Below are positions 44,152 to 53,100 of a stretch of DNA of 64,000 nucleotides, in pieces. Source of the stretch: Microtetraspora niveoalba (GTDB lineage Bacteria > Actinomycetota > Actinomycetes > Streptosporangiales > Streptosporangiaceae); contig NZ_BBYM01000005.1 in NCBI RefSeq assembly GCF_001570405.1, forward strand, positions 206,110 through 270,109. Direction: 5' to 3'. The notes beneath the pieces were generated by a model, which was not told the DNA's origin, searched no databases, and worked only from the letters and a program-made list of their open reading frames with translations. Both the position numbers and the translations under genes were made by a program. Numbering within the stretch: position 1 is the first letter of the stretch; each line of letters starts with the position of its first letter.

Positions 44152-45080
44152 CCGCATTCCCGGACTACCCGTTCACCTCCCGGTGGTTCGCCCACCCGCG
44201 CCGTGACGGCCTGCGCCAGCACTACCTGGACGAAGGGGCGGGACAGCCGGTGCTGTTCCTGCACGGGAACCCTTCCTGGAGTTACCTGTGGCGGCGGCCG
44301 ATCCTCGCGCTGCGCGAGGAGTTCCGTTGCATCGCCCCCGACCACATCGGCATGGGCCTGTCGGACAAGCCGGGATCCGGCCGTTACCCCTACGACCTGG
44401 CCGCCCGCGTGGACGACCTGGACGCCTTGGTCGAACACCTCATCACCGGCGGCGGTGCCCCCGAACACGGGTGGACACTCGTCCTGCACGACTGGGGCGG
44501 GCCGATCGGCATGGCCTGGGCCTGCCGTCACCCCGGCCGGGTCGCCCGCCTGGTCCTGCTGAACACCGCGGCCTTTCCCAACCCGCACGGCGAACGCGTA
44601 CGTCCTCTGCTGCGGCTGCCGTTCCGGGTGCTGCGCGACACCCGGCTGGGGACCCGCCTGTTCCTGCGCCACAACATCTTCGCCCGCGGCGCCACCTGGC
44701 GTCCGCTGGGAGTCCGGCGCCGGATGTCCGCTCCGGTGCGCTCGGCGTTCCTGGCCCCGTACGACCGGCCCGAACACCGCGTGGCCATCCAACGCTTCGT
44801 CCAGGACATTCCGTTGCGTCCCGGCGACCCTTCCTGGCCTGTTCTGGAGGGCACCGGCACGTCGCTGGCGCAGTTCGCCGACCGGCCCACGCTGATCGCC
44901 TGGGGACTGGGCGACCCGGTCTTCGACCGTGCCGTTCTGGGCGAATGGCGACGGCGTTTTCCCGCCGCCCGGACTCGCCTGTATCACGGCGCAGGCCACT
45001 ACCTGCTGGAAGACGCCCACGCCGACCTCGTCCCCGCCATCCGCTCGTTCCTGCGCACCCCGCCTCGCACCGATGGCTGA
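44148..45080 (+). CDS. oleB: OleB-type beta-lactone decarboxylase (haloalkane-dehalogenase fold)
   Basis: A 310-residue alpha/beta-hydrolase of the haloalkane dehalogenase family. It has HGNPSWSYLW (residues 39-48), the nucleophile Asp115 in HDWGGPIG, an acid Asp256 in WGLGDPVF and the catalytic His284 in GAGHYLLED. OleB converts cis-beta-lactones to cis-olefins with loss of CO2. The GTG start overlaps the oleD stop. Gene order here is A-C-D-B, not the A-B-C-D order of the Xanthomonas model. An ordinary dehalogenase cannot be excluded from sequence alone, but the context strongly supports OleB. Confidence 0.82.
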   Translation: MTAFPDYPFTSRWFAHPRRDGLRQHYLDEGAGQPVLFLHGNPSWSYLWRRPILALREEFRCIAPDHIGMGLSDKPGSGRYPYDLAARVDDLDALVEHLITGGGAPEHGWTLVLHDWGGPIGMAWACRHPGRVARLVLLNTAAFPNPHGERVRPLLRLPFRVLRDTRLGTRLFLRHNIFARGATWRPLGVRRRMSAPVRSAFLAPYDRPEHRVAIQRFVQDIPLRPGDPSWPVLEGTGTSLAQFADRPTLIAWGLGDPVFDRAVLGEWRRRFPAARTRLYHGAGHYLLEDAHADLVPAIRSFLRTPPRTDG

Positions 45081-45114
45081 CACGTTCCGTCTCGCGACGT
45101 CACCCCACGCGACA

Positions 45115-45147
45115 AGGCCCCGCCCCTCCTGAGCGAGGAGCGGGCCT
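45115..45147 (+). terminator. hairpin ending the PKS-ole operon
   Basis: AGGCCCCGCCCCTC pairs with GAGGAGCGGGCCT (one bulge, one mismatch) around a 6-base loop, 35 bases after the oleB stop. No further gene of the cluster follows on this strand before the cold-shock gene. Confidence 0.7.
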
Positions 45148-45396
45148 CCGGCCGGTGGACGGGGCACGAGCCTCCCGGGCGCGTACGAGGTTTCGCGAGA
45201 GTGGCGCGGGAACGGCGTGTGGCGTGTAGTGTCACAAGCACAGGTTGTGTCGAAGTCCCGGTATGCGTAAAGCGCCTGCGGAGCTATGACAGCGGGCGTT
45301 ACCGTACGAAGCCGAGGCTTTCCCAAGGCGGTCGGTCGCAGCAGCCCGAGGATCACATTCGTGGCTCTCAAGATCGTTTCACAAGGAGAAAGCATC

Positions 45397-45600
45397 ATGG
45401 CTCAGGGAACCGTCAAGTGGTTCAACGCCGAGAAGGGCTTCGGCTTCATCGCCCCCGACGACGGCACTCCGGACGTCTTCGTCCACTACTCGGCCATCGA
45501 CGCCGGCGGCTACCGTTCGCTGGAGGAGAACCAGCGGGTCGAGTACACCGCGGGCCAGGGCGCCAAGGGCCCGCAGGCCGAGCACGTCCGGCCGCTCTAA
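45397..45600 (+). CDS. cold-shock protein (CspA family)
   Basis: A 67-residue OB-fold nucleic-acid chaperone with both RNA-binding motifs: [12 protein letters not shown] (RNP1, residues 7-18) and VFVHYSAI (RNP2, 27-34). It starts at ATG 45397 behind AAGGAGAA, a much better ribosome site than its neighbours have. A gene-free leader of roughly 150 bases precedes it, as is usual for csp genes that are regulated by mRNA structure. A strong terminator follows. It is an independent transcription unit and not part of the ole pathway. Confidence 0.97.
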   Translation: MAQGTVKWFNAEKGFGFIAPDDGTPDVFVHYSAIDAGGYRSLEENQRVEYTAGQGAKGPQAEHVRPL

Positions 45601-45618
45601 GCAGCGCTCAGCACGGCT

Positions 45619-45650
45619 GATGCCGGGCCCACCGAGAGTGGGCCGGCATC
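45619..45650 (+). terminator. terminator of the cold-shock gene
   Basis: GATGCCGGGCCCAC and GTGGGCCGGCATC form a 13-bp stem with one bulged base and a 5-base loop, 19 bases after the stop. The following 250 bases up to the palindrome at 45899 contain no convincing gene. Confidence 0.85.
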
Positions 45651-45898
45651 CGACGGCATCCGGCCCCGGGCTTCTCATGGAGTCCGGGGCCTCGTCATGC
45701 GGACGCACGGTCTTCATCGGCCGAGGTCCTTCAGCGGCCCGCAGGTTCAAGGTCGCCGCTCCGATCTTTTGCAGCGCCGAGATCCCGCGATGCGCGGACG
45801 TCGCGGGCATACCCACCTCGACCTCATCGGGGATCGGCGAACTCCCGCGGGACAGCCGTTCGCCTTCCGGACGATCACGATGGCGTGTCGGCCCGCTT

Positions 45899-45916
45899 AC
45901 CTACGCTAGCGTAGGT
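45899..45916. promoter_or_regulatory. perfect 18-bp palindrome upstream of the desaturase gene
   Basis: ACCTACGCTAGCGTAGGT is completely self-complementary and lies 36 bases before the acyl-ACP desaturase ATG, in promoter position. Fatty-acid desaturase genes in actinobacteria and pseudomonads are often under TetR-type repressors that bind such sites. No TetR gene is adjacent, so the regulator is encoded elsewhere. Confidence 0.75.
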
Positions 45917-45951
45917 TGCGTTGCAGCAGGTTGCAGACCCGGAGGCCCCAC

Positions 45952-46896
45952 ATGCCGATCACCTCTCGCCCGCTCACCCAGACGGAGCTTCTCGTGGAGC
46001 TCGAACCCGTGGTCGGGCGAGAGCTGGACCGCCACCTCGCAGTGGCCAAGGAGTGGTTCCCTCACGAGTTCGTCCCGTGGAGCGAGGGCCGTACATTCGA
46101 CGGGCTCCTGGGGGGCGAGGCCTGGTCGCCGGAGGACTCCTCGATTCCCGAACCCGCCCGTGTTTCGCTCATCGTCAACCTCCTGACCGAGGACAACCTG
46201 CCGAGCTACCACCACGAGATCGCCACGACATTCGGCAGGGACGGCGCCTGGGGCACCTGGGTGCACCGGTGGACAGCGGAGGAGGGCCGGCACGGGATCG
46301 CCATCCGCGACTACCTCACCGTCTCCCGGGCCGTCGACCCGGTCGCTCTGGAGCGGGCCAGGATGACCCACATGCAGAACGGCTTCGCCACGGAGTACGA
46401 CGGCATGCTCCGGCAGTTGGCATACGTCTCGTTCCAGGAGCTGGCCACCCGCGTCGCCCACCGGAACACCGGGAAGGTGTCGGGAGACCCTGTCTGCGAG
46501 AGGTTGCTCTCGAGGGTCGCCGCTGACGAGAACCTCCATATGCTCTTCTACCGGAACCTCCTCGCCGCCGCGTTCGAGCTGGCCCCGTCGCAGACCATGC
46601 GAGCCGTCACCGATGTCGTGACCTCGTTCCAGATGCCGGGCCAGGGCATGGAGGGCTTCGCCCGCAATTCGGTGACGATCGCCATGGCGGGCATCTACGA
46701 CCTGCGCCAGCATTGTGACGAGGTTCTGACGCCGGTGCTGCGACAGTGGAAGACCTTCGACATCGAAGGTCTCGACGCGGAGGGGGAGCAGGCCCGCGAG
46801 GAGTTGGCGGCCTTCCTCGCCAAGCTCGACGTGGCCGCGACCCGCTTCGAGGAGCGACGGGACGCCCGGCGGGCGAGGGCCGAACACGTGTCGTAG
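45952..46896 (+). CDS. acyl-ACP desaturase (soluble di-iron)
   Basis: A 314-residue stearoyl-ACP-desaturase-type (FA_desaturase_2) enzyme of the mycobacterial DesA class. The di-iron ligands are all recognisable: Glu80 in LLTEDN, Glu111 and His114 in EEGRH, Glu163 and His170 in FQELATRVAH, Glu193 and His196 in DENLH. It inserts a double bond into ACP-bound fatty acids using O2 and reduced ferredoxin. ATG 45952 follows GGAGG. It could feed unsaturated acyl chains to OleA, but its own promoter palindrome and the csp gene in between argue that it serves general membrane lipid control. Confidence 0.9.
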   Translation: MPITSRPLTQTELLVELEPVVGRELDRHLAVAKEWFPHEFVPWSEGRTFDGLLGGEAWSPEDSSIPEPARVSLIVNLLTEDNLPSYHHEIATTFGRDGAWGTWVHRWTAEEGRHGIAIRDYLTVSRAVDPVALERARMTHMQNGFATEYDGMLRQLAYVSFQELATRVAHRNTGKVSGDPVCERLLSRVAADENLHMLFYRNLLAAAFELAPSQTMRAVTDVVTSFQMPGQGMEGFARNSVTIAMAGIYDLRQHCDEVLTPVLRQWKTFDIEGLDAEGEQAREELAAFLAKLDVAATRFEERRDARRARAEHVS

Positions 46897-46999
46897 CGAA
46901 CGGGCGCGCCTGTCGGCACGACCGCACCGGGAATTTCGCCCCGCCGCGTCTGCGATCACCAGCGCACAGATGATGATCGTGAAGGCGCCGAGCGGGGCG

Positions 47000-47674
47000 T
47001 CAGCCGGCGCGCCCGGGGCGAACCAAACCGGACTCGTAGGCGAAGACGACCAACTGCGCGCGGTCGCGCGCGGTGAGCTTCACCATGGCCCGGGAGACGT
47101 GCGTGCGGGCGGTCGCCGGACTGATCACCAGCCGCTCGGCGATCTCATCGTTGGACAGTCCTCGGCCGACCAACGCGACGATCTCCCGCTCTCTGCCGGT
47201 GAGCAGGCCCAAGGCGCGCGCGGCAGGCCCCTTCGGCGACGGGCCGGACGCGAACGCGGCGACCAACCTACGCGCGGCTTGCGGGGCGAGAAGGCTGTCA
47301 CCGGCCGCGGCCACCCGGATCCCGCGCAGCAACTCGGCGGGTTCCGCGTCCTTGAGCAGGAATCCGGCCGCGCCCGCCTTGATCGCCTCGAAGACCAGCT
47401 CGTCCTCGTCGTACGTGGTGAGCACGAGCACCCGCACGCCCGACATGTTCGGGTCCGCCGCGATCGCTCGAGTGGCCTCCAGTCCGTCCATCACCGGCAT
47501 CTGGATGTCCATCACGATCACGTCGGGACGCTGGGCACGAGCGGCGGCGACCGCCTGCCACCCGTCCCCGGCCTCGGCGACCACCTCCAGATCCGGCTCG
47601 GCCGTCAGCAGCGCGCGCAGCCCGGCACGGATCATGACCTGGTCGTCGGCGAGCACGACCCGCAGCACGCTCAC
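47000..47674 (-). CDS. NarL/FixJ-family response regulator
   Basis: A 224-residue response regulator. The receiver domain has Asp10-Asp11, phospho-acceptor Asp56 in VIVMDIQMP and Lys near 105 in FLLKDAEP. The LuxR-type helix-turn-helix occupies residues about 150-212 (LTGREREIVALVGRGLSNDE, then IAERLVISPATARTHVSRAM). It overlaps the upstream histidine kinase gene by ATGA and is certainly its partner. The target genes are unknown; the pair resembles DesK/DesR-like systems, and the acyl-ACP desaturase next door is a candidate. Confidence 0.93.
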   Translation of the reverse strand: MSVLRVVLADDQVMIRAGLRALLTAEPDLEVVAEAGDGWQAVAAARAQRPDVIVMDIQMPVMDGLEATRAIAADPNMSGVRVLVLTTYDEDELVFEAIKAGAAGFLLKDAEPAELLRGIRVAAAGDSLLAPQAARRLVAAFASGPSPKGPAARALGLLTGREREIVALVGRGLSNDEIAERLVISPATARTHVSRAMVKLTARDRAQLVVFAYESGLVRPGRAG

Positions 47675-48765
47675 CCCGTCCCCCTCAGCGGCAGACGGGC
47701 GTGGAGGGTGAACCCGATGCCAGGCGCCGCTCCCGCACGCATCTCACCGCCCACCGCGCTGACGCGCTCGGCCATTCCCCGCAACCCGTGACCAGGAGGG
47801 CCGACCGGCCCCGCCGCGCTCACGCCGTCGTCCGTCACCTCGATCTCCAGCCAGCCGTCGACACACCTGAGACGGGCCCGAGCGTGAGCACCGTCCCCCG
47901 CATGGCGCATCACATTGGTCAGCGCCTCCTGCACCACCCGGTAGGCGGTGGAGCCGATCACCTCGGGAATGGCCCGGTCGTCGAGATCGATGTCCGCCTC
48001 AACGCTCAAGCCGCTCCCTCGCGCGGTCGCGATCAGCTCCTCCATGTCGGCCGGACCCGGTGCCGCCTCCTCGCCGGGCGTCCGGACCACGGCCAGCGCG
48101 GCCCGGGCCTGTGCCAGGGCGTCGGTGCTGATCTGCCGGATCCCTCGCAACGCTTCCCGCGCCTGCTCCGGCCGCCGGTCCACCAGGTGCAGCCCGACGC
48201 CGGCCTGCAGGCTGATCGTGGCCAGGCTGTGGGAGAGCACGTCATGCAGCTCCCGGGCGATCCGCAGCCGTTCCTGCACAACCCGGGCTGCGGCCTCCCG
48301 CTCCATGAGCCGTCGGCGGGTGTGTGCGAACCGTGCGGCGACCACCGCCACAACCGCCCACACCACCGCCACAGTGAGCATCCTGACCGGGTCCCAGCCC
48401 TCCGGCGGCCCCGTGGCGACCGCTGTCGCCACACCGCCGGCCGCGGCGAGCGGAACCCACAACCTCGGCCTGCTGACCTCCGAGACCAGTACCAGCAGGC
48501 CGGCGAACGCGCCCAGGTACACCGGCCAGCCGGCGAACCGCATCCCCAGGTAGGCCGCCGCGGCGCCCACCGCGAGCGTGAAGGACCACAACGGCGCCAC
48601 CCGCCGTACGGCGAGCGCGGCCCCGGAGAGCACGAGCAGCGCCACCCCGAGGACGGTTACCGGCCGGGCCTCGGGCTGGACCACACGAGCCACGGCCGAC
48701 ACCGCGACCATGAATGCGGACAGCATCACCGCCGCAGCCACATCCCAGGCGGGCGCAGCACGCAT
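47671..48765 (-). CDS. DesK/NarX-type sensor histidine kinase
   Basis: A 364-residue kinase with four to six N-terminal helices (residues about 8-145) and almost no extracytoplasmic domain, which suggests sensing within the membrane. The HisKA_3 dimerisation box has His174 in IARELHDVLSHSLA. The ATPase domain has VVQEALTNVMRHA (N box near 275) and GHGLRGMAERV (G box near 330). It is co-translated with the response regulator. Membrane state or a lipophilic ligand is the natural stimulus for this architecture. Confidence 0.92.
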   Translation of the reverse strand: MRAAPAWDVAAAVMLSAFMVAVSAVARVVQPEARPVTVLGVALLVLSGAALAVRRVAPLWSFTLAVGAAAAYLGMRFAGWPVYLGAFAGLLVLVSEVSRPRLWVPLAAAGGVATAVATGPPEGWDPVRMLTVAVVWAVVAVVAARFAHTRRRLMEREAAARVVQERLRIARELHDVLSHSLATISLQAGVGLHLVDRRPEQAREALRGIRQISTDALAQARAALAVVRTPGEEAAPGPADMEELIATARGSGLSVEADIDLDDRAIPEVIGSTAYRVVQEALTNVMRHAGDGAHARARLRCVDGWLEIEVTDDGVSAAGPVGPPGHGLRGMAERVSAVGGEMRAGAAPGIGFTLHARLPLRGTG

Positions 48766-48881
48766 AGCAGAAGAATAGATCGTCCGTTCCGCCGGGAGAC
48801 GCCCTCGCCGCCGTCCGCGCGGCTCGGGCGAACGCCGCGCCCGCCCAGTAGGACCCGACCTGGGCTGTCAGCCCGCGACCT

Positions 48882-48930
48882 CCCGTATCCGCGGCTCCCC
48901 GTATCCGCGGCTCCCCGTATCCGCGGCTTC
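48882..48930. repeat. three 16-bp tandem repeats
   Basis: CCCGTATCCGCGGCTC occurs three times with an exact 16-base period (last copy one base changed). It lies in the 445-base gap between the kinase gene and the next membrane-protein gene. The CCGCGG core is palindromic. The rest of the gap shows no gene. Confidence 0.85.
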
Positions 48931-49211
48931 CGGTGAATCGCCGGACTCGCCGCCCGTGATCGCGCGCGACCGGTCGCCTACGCCGACGAATCCGGTCTGG
49001 TCCACCCCGGCAGCACCAGTTGACCTGCGCGTTTCGCCCCCGGATACGTTCGGCAACGTACGGCGGGATCCCTGGATACCCGGGCGCACGTAGCCGAAGT
49101 GCCGCCGGGCGGCCGACGACGCGACCCATGGTCGAGCAGGAAGCTGTCGGCAGCAGCGCGGCGGCGAGCTCTCCCATCGTGACGTCGGCGGTTTCCCAGG
49201 AGGTACCGGAA

Positions 49212-49964
49212 ATGATTCCTTCCGCGTCCGGGCGCTCATCCCGCCCGGTGACCCTGAATGAGCACACATCGGATTCGTCCACCCCCGACGAGAATTCGTC
49301 CGAGAAAATGCCGGGATATGAGCGGCTATGGCGGCTTGTCCTGGCAGTGGCGATCGTCGGCGGACCGCTCGGCTACGACGTCGGCAGCATCCTCATCCCG
49401 GCCGTCCATGAGGACGGAGCGACGAGCATCGCGGCGAACGCCGCCGCGAACCCGATCACCAACACCGTGCACCTGGTCGCGTACGTCCTCGCCTCGTTCC
49501 TGCTCCCTCTCGGAGCGGCCGGCCTCGCGTATCTCGCCTATGCCCGGGCACCGTGGCTGGCCACGATCGGCGGGTTGCTCGCGGTGGTGGGCTGGCTGCC
49601 GTTCTCGGCCCTGACCGCCCTGGACGACCTCACCATGGCCATGGCCGCTCTGCCCGACAGCGGGTCGTACGCCACACTGTTGGACCGGTTCGCGAACGAT
49701 GCGGTGATGGGCGGCTACCTGCTCGTCTACATCGTCGGGCATCTGGTGGCCTACGTGTTGCTCGCTGTCGCGCTGCGCCGAGCCGGAGTCATCCCGGGAT
49801 GGGCGGCCTGGTCGATGGCGGCCAGCAGCCCCCTCACGGTCGCCGTCTTCGTGTTGCCGGGTCGCCCCCTTGTCCTGGGTGACGTCGCGCTGACCCTGCT
49901 CGTGATCGGCTGCATCCCCGCGGCCCGAACGATGGCCACTCGCAACCGACTCTCCAACCCGTGA
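49212..49964 (+). CDS. membrane protein, DUF4386-like
   Basis: A 250-residue protein with a hydrophilic N-terminal 35 residues and about six helices (LVLAVAIVGGPLGYDVGSIL, VHLVAYVLASFLLPLGAAGL, YLLVYIVGHLVAYVLLAVAL among them). ATG 49212 is supported by AGGAGG eight bases upstream; the open frame from 49020 is not. General layout resembles DUF4386-type membrane proteins, but the match is weak. It ends at a strong hairpin shared with the convergent giant gene. Confidence 0.65.
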   Translation: MIPSASGRSSRPVTLNEHTSDSSTPDENSSEKMPGYERLWRLVLAVAIVGGPLGYDVGSILIPAVHEDGATSIAANAAANPITNTVHLVAYVLASFLLPLGAAGLAYLAYARAPWLATIGGLLAVVGWLPFSALTALDDLTMAMAALPDSGSYATLLDRFANDAVMGGYLLVYIVGHLVAYVLLAVALRRAGVIPGWAAWSMAASSPLTVAVFVLPGRPLVLGDVALTLLVIGCIPAARTMATRNRLSNP

Positions 49965-50034
49965 CAGGGATGTGCGCGGCATTCGCGCACCCAGGCCCCG
50001 GGCGCGCATCGCCGTCGAGCCGACTCGGGGAGTG

Positions 50035-50074
50035 ACCTGTGGCGCCCGCCGCCGAGGCTGCGGGCGCCACAGGT
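50035..50074. terminator. perfect 15-bp bidirectional terminator
   Basis: ACCTGTGGCGCCCGC and GCGGGCGCCACAGGT pair perfectly around a 10-base loop between two convergent stops (49964 and 50118). It is the strongest hairpin seen in the window. Confidence 0.88.
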
Positions 50075-50117
50075 TCTGGAGTCACCGCAGAGGCCGGGGG
50101 CCTCTCCGGTGGATACG

Positions 50118-53100
50118 TCACGGGGTGACGGTCACCTGGACCGCCGGGGCCGTGCCGATCTGGACGTCCAGAGTGATCGACTCGCCGGCGAGGAGGGCGG
50201 CGCGGGCCTCGTCGCGGAGGTTGAGCTTCAGGTCCCGGGTCTTGCCGGGCTGGAGCGTGACCTTCTTGGTATCGAGAGGGTGGCCGTCGTGGCGGACGGC
50301 GACCTGCTCATCGCACTTCTCCGCACCGGCGCAGACCAGGGTGATCGTCGCCTGAGCAGGAGCGTTCCCCTTCGCCTTGACCGTGGCGGTGACCGTGTCG
50401 TGGAGCACCCTCATCCGCGGGGTCCCGGGCTTCTGCGGCAGGAGCGAGGCGACGTAACGCCCCGTGTCACCGGAGGTGTTGAGCGCGAGGGTCGTCCCGT
50501 CCGGCTGGTTCAGGAGCACGGTCAGCGTGGCGTTGCCCTGCTCGTCGAGACGGACCTCCCCGAGGTGGGCGACGTCGCCCTCAGCCGGAGCCGACGTCGA
50601 GGCGCCGGCCTTCAGCAGGAGGAACGACAACTGCTTCGCCGCCACGGCGGTCCCGGCGGACACCGTCACGGTGACGGTGCCGTTGTCGTTCACGACCGCC
50701 TCATGGTGGATGCCGCCCGTCTCGGCGGCCCCGGCCGCCGGCGGGACCGCGGTGGTGAACGCGACGGTCCGTACCCGCCCGGCCTCGGCGACGGTCTCCC
50801 CCGCGGCCGCGGGTTCGGCCGCTGCCGCCTTGGCGGCGGGTGTCGCCGGGCCGCGCAGAACCGGTCGGGCGAGGCCGGTGTCCCACTGCCAGACCTTCTC
50901 CAGGTCCCACCCGAGCGACGTGTACGTGGCCGGGTCGGCGGCCTGCGCGGCGGTGACGGTGGTGCCGTTGAAGCTCTCCGGCGCGGTGTCGCCGATGTTC
51001 TGCACCGACGCGGCCACGGTCTCGGAGGCGAGGTTGTTCTCGACGGTCGGGGCGCCGCCGCTGAGGGTGCGGCCGACGATTCGGTGCGCCCATCCGGTCG
51101 CGGTCACCGTCGGGTTGAGGGCGACGTCGTCCCGGATGGTGGTGCCGGTGTAGGCGTAGCCGCTGATGCCGCCGGCACTCTGGTTGCCGGCGGCTGTGAC
51201 CGGGCCGGCCGCGTACGTGCGCTCGGTGAGGCTGCCGCCGGTGGTCGCGGCGCACTGAGCGGCGCCGCCGGCGATGCCGATGAGGCCGCCGGCGTACCGG
51301 CCGCCGCTCGTCGAGACTCCGGCCGCGGACCACGCGTCGCGCAGGATGCCGCAGCTGTACCCGACGATGCCGCCGACGGTGGTGTTGCCGACGATCGCGC
51401 CGGTGGTGGCGACGCGTTCGAGGGTGCCGTCGAGGCGGTCGGCGAGCAGGCCCACGTTTCCCGCGGTCGTCCGCACGGAGGCGTCAGCGAGGGTCAGGTC
51501 GCGGACGTGGCCGGTGACGGAGGCGAACAGACCGCCATCGGCGGAGGCGTACCCGGTCAGGTTGTGTCCGGCGCCGTCGAGTTCACCCGTGAAGGCAGGG
51601 GTGATGCGGGCGATGCCGGTCAGGTCGAGGTCCGCGGTGAGGCGGAACCGCTCCGACGGGTACGCGGCCAGCTCCTTGAGGTCACCCGGCTTCTGCACGA
51701 GGTGGAAGCCGTCGGTGTCGCGTTTCAGGGCCGGGCCCGCGGGGGCCGGCTCCTCGACGGCCGGGACGTCCTCGGGAACCGCGCGCAGAACGGGCCGCCG
51801 GCCGTCGGCGTCCCACTGCCAGGCCGACTCGAAGTCGAAGCCGAGCTTGCCGGCCCAGAAGGCCTGGTCGGCGGCCTGGTCTCGGGTCGCGGTGGCGCCG
51901 TTGAGCGTGGCCGGGCCGATCGCGGTCTCGGCCTGTGAGTTCGCCTCGACGGTCTCGGCCGCCCAGTTGTTGCCGAGCGTGGCGATGTTGTTCGCCAGCA
52001 CACGGCCCAGGAAGCGGTGCGCCCAGGACGGTGCGGTGACGGTCGGGTTGAGCGCGATCGAGTCGCGGATGGTGGTGCCGGTGTAGGCGTAGCCGACCAC
52101 ACCGCCGTCGTTGCGGGCGTCCGCGGTGACGGCGCCCGTGGAGAAGACCCGCTCCGTGGTGGAGCCGGCCAGGGCCACGCCGATCACGCCGCCCGCCTCG
52201 GTGGCCAGCGCACGCACGGTCGCCGTGGAGTAGGCGTCACGCACGATGCCCTGCGAGTCGCCGACGAGGCCGCCCGCACGCGAGCCCGCGGTCACGGACC
52301 CGGAGACCCGCACGCGCTCGATGGTGCCGCTGCTGCTGTCGGCGAGAATGCCGGCGCGAGCGGTGGTGGTGTCCACCTTGGCGTCGAGGACCGCGAGGTC
52401 GTGGACGTGCCCGGAGATCTGGGCGAACAGGCCACCGGTGGTGGAGGTCAGGCCCGTGATGGTGTGGCCGGCGCCGTCCAGTTCGCCGATGAACGGCCGC
52501 GGCAGACTGGTGAACGGCGTGCCGGCCAGGTCGAGGTCGGCGGCGAGCACGTAGTCGTAGGACGGGTGCTCACCCATCAGGGTCAGGTCCTCGACGCTGT
52601 CGATGACGTAGAAGCCGCGCTCGTCCCTCGGCAGCTCGGGCGCCGCGACCGGCTCGAGCGTCTCCGGCGCCGTCCGCAGGGTCGGGCGCCTGGCGACGTC
52701 GTCCCACTGCCAGACGGTCGCGAAGTCCCAGCCGCGCTCCTCGTAGAAGGCCTGCCGCTGGATCTCCGAGGGAGCGACCACGTTGCCCTTCTGGTTGTCG
52801 GCCGCGGGCGGGTCGGTCAGCGACTGCCCGCTGATCGGCACGGACCGGCTGACGTGATTGTCCTCGAGCGTGGCGGTCTGTCCGGTGTAGACGCGACCGA
52901 CGATGGCGTGCGCGTAGCTCGACGCCGAGACGTTCGCGTTCAACGCGACCGTGTGGCGCACCTGGGTGTCGGTGTAGCCGTAGGCGGCCACACCGCCCGC
53001 GGACGAGCCGCTCGCGAGGACCGCACCGGTGGCCAGCACGTTCTCGGTGACCGACCCGCCGACGGAGACGCCGACGACACCGCCGGCGTACTGGGTCGTG

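Noticed and set aside
44148..45080. plain haloalkane dehalogenase for xenobiotic degradation
   Set aside because: Sequence alone would allow it, but overlap with oleD and the complete ole context make OleB far more likely.
45620..45950. possible small gene between csp and the desaturase
   Set aside because: The frames here overlap the terminator and the palindrome and show no protein-like composition.
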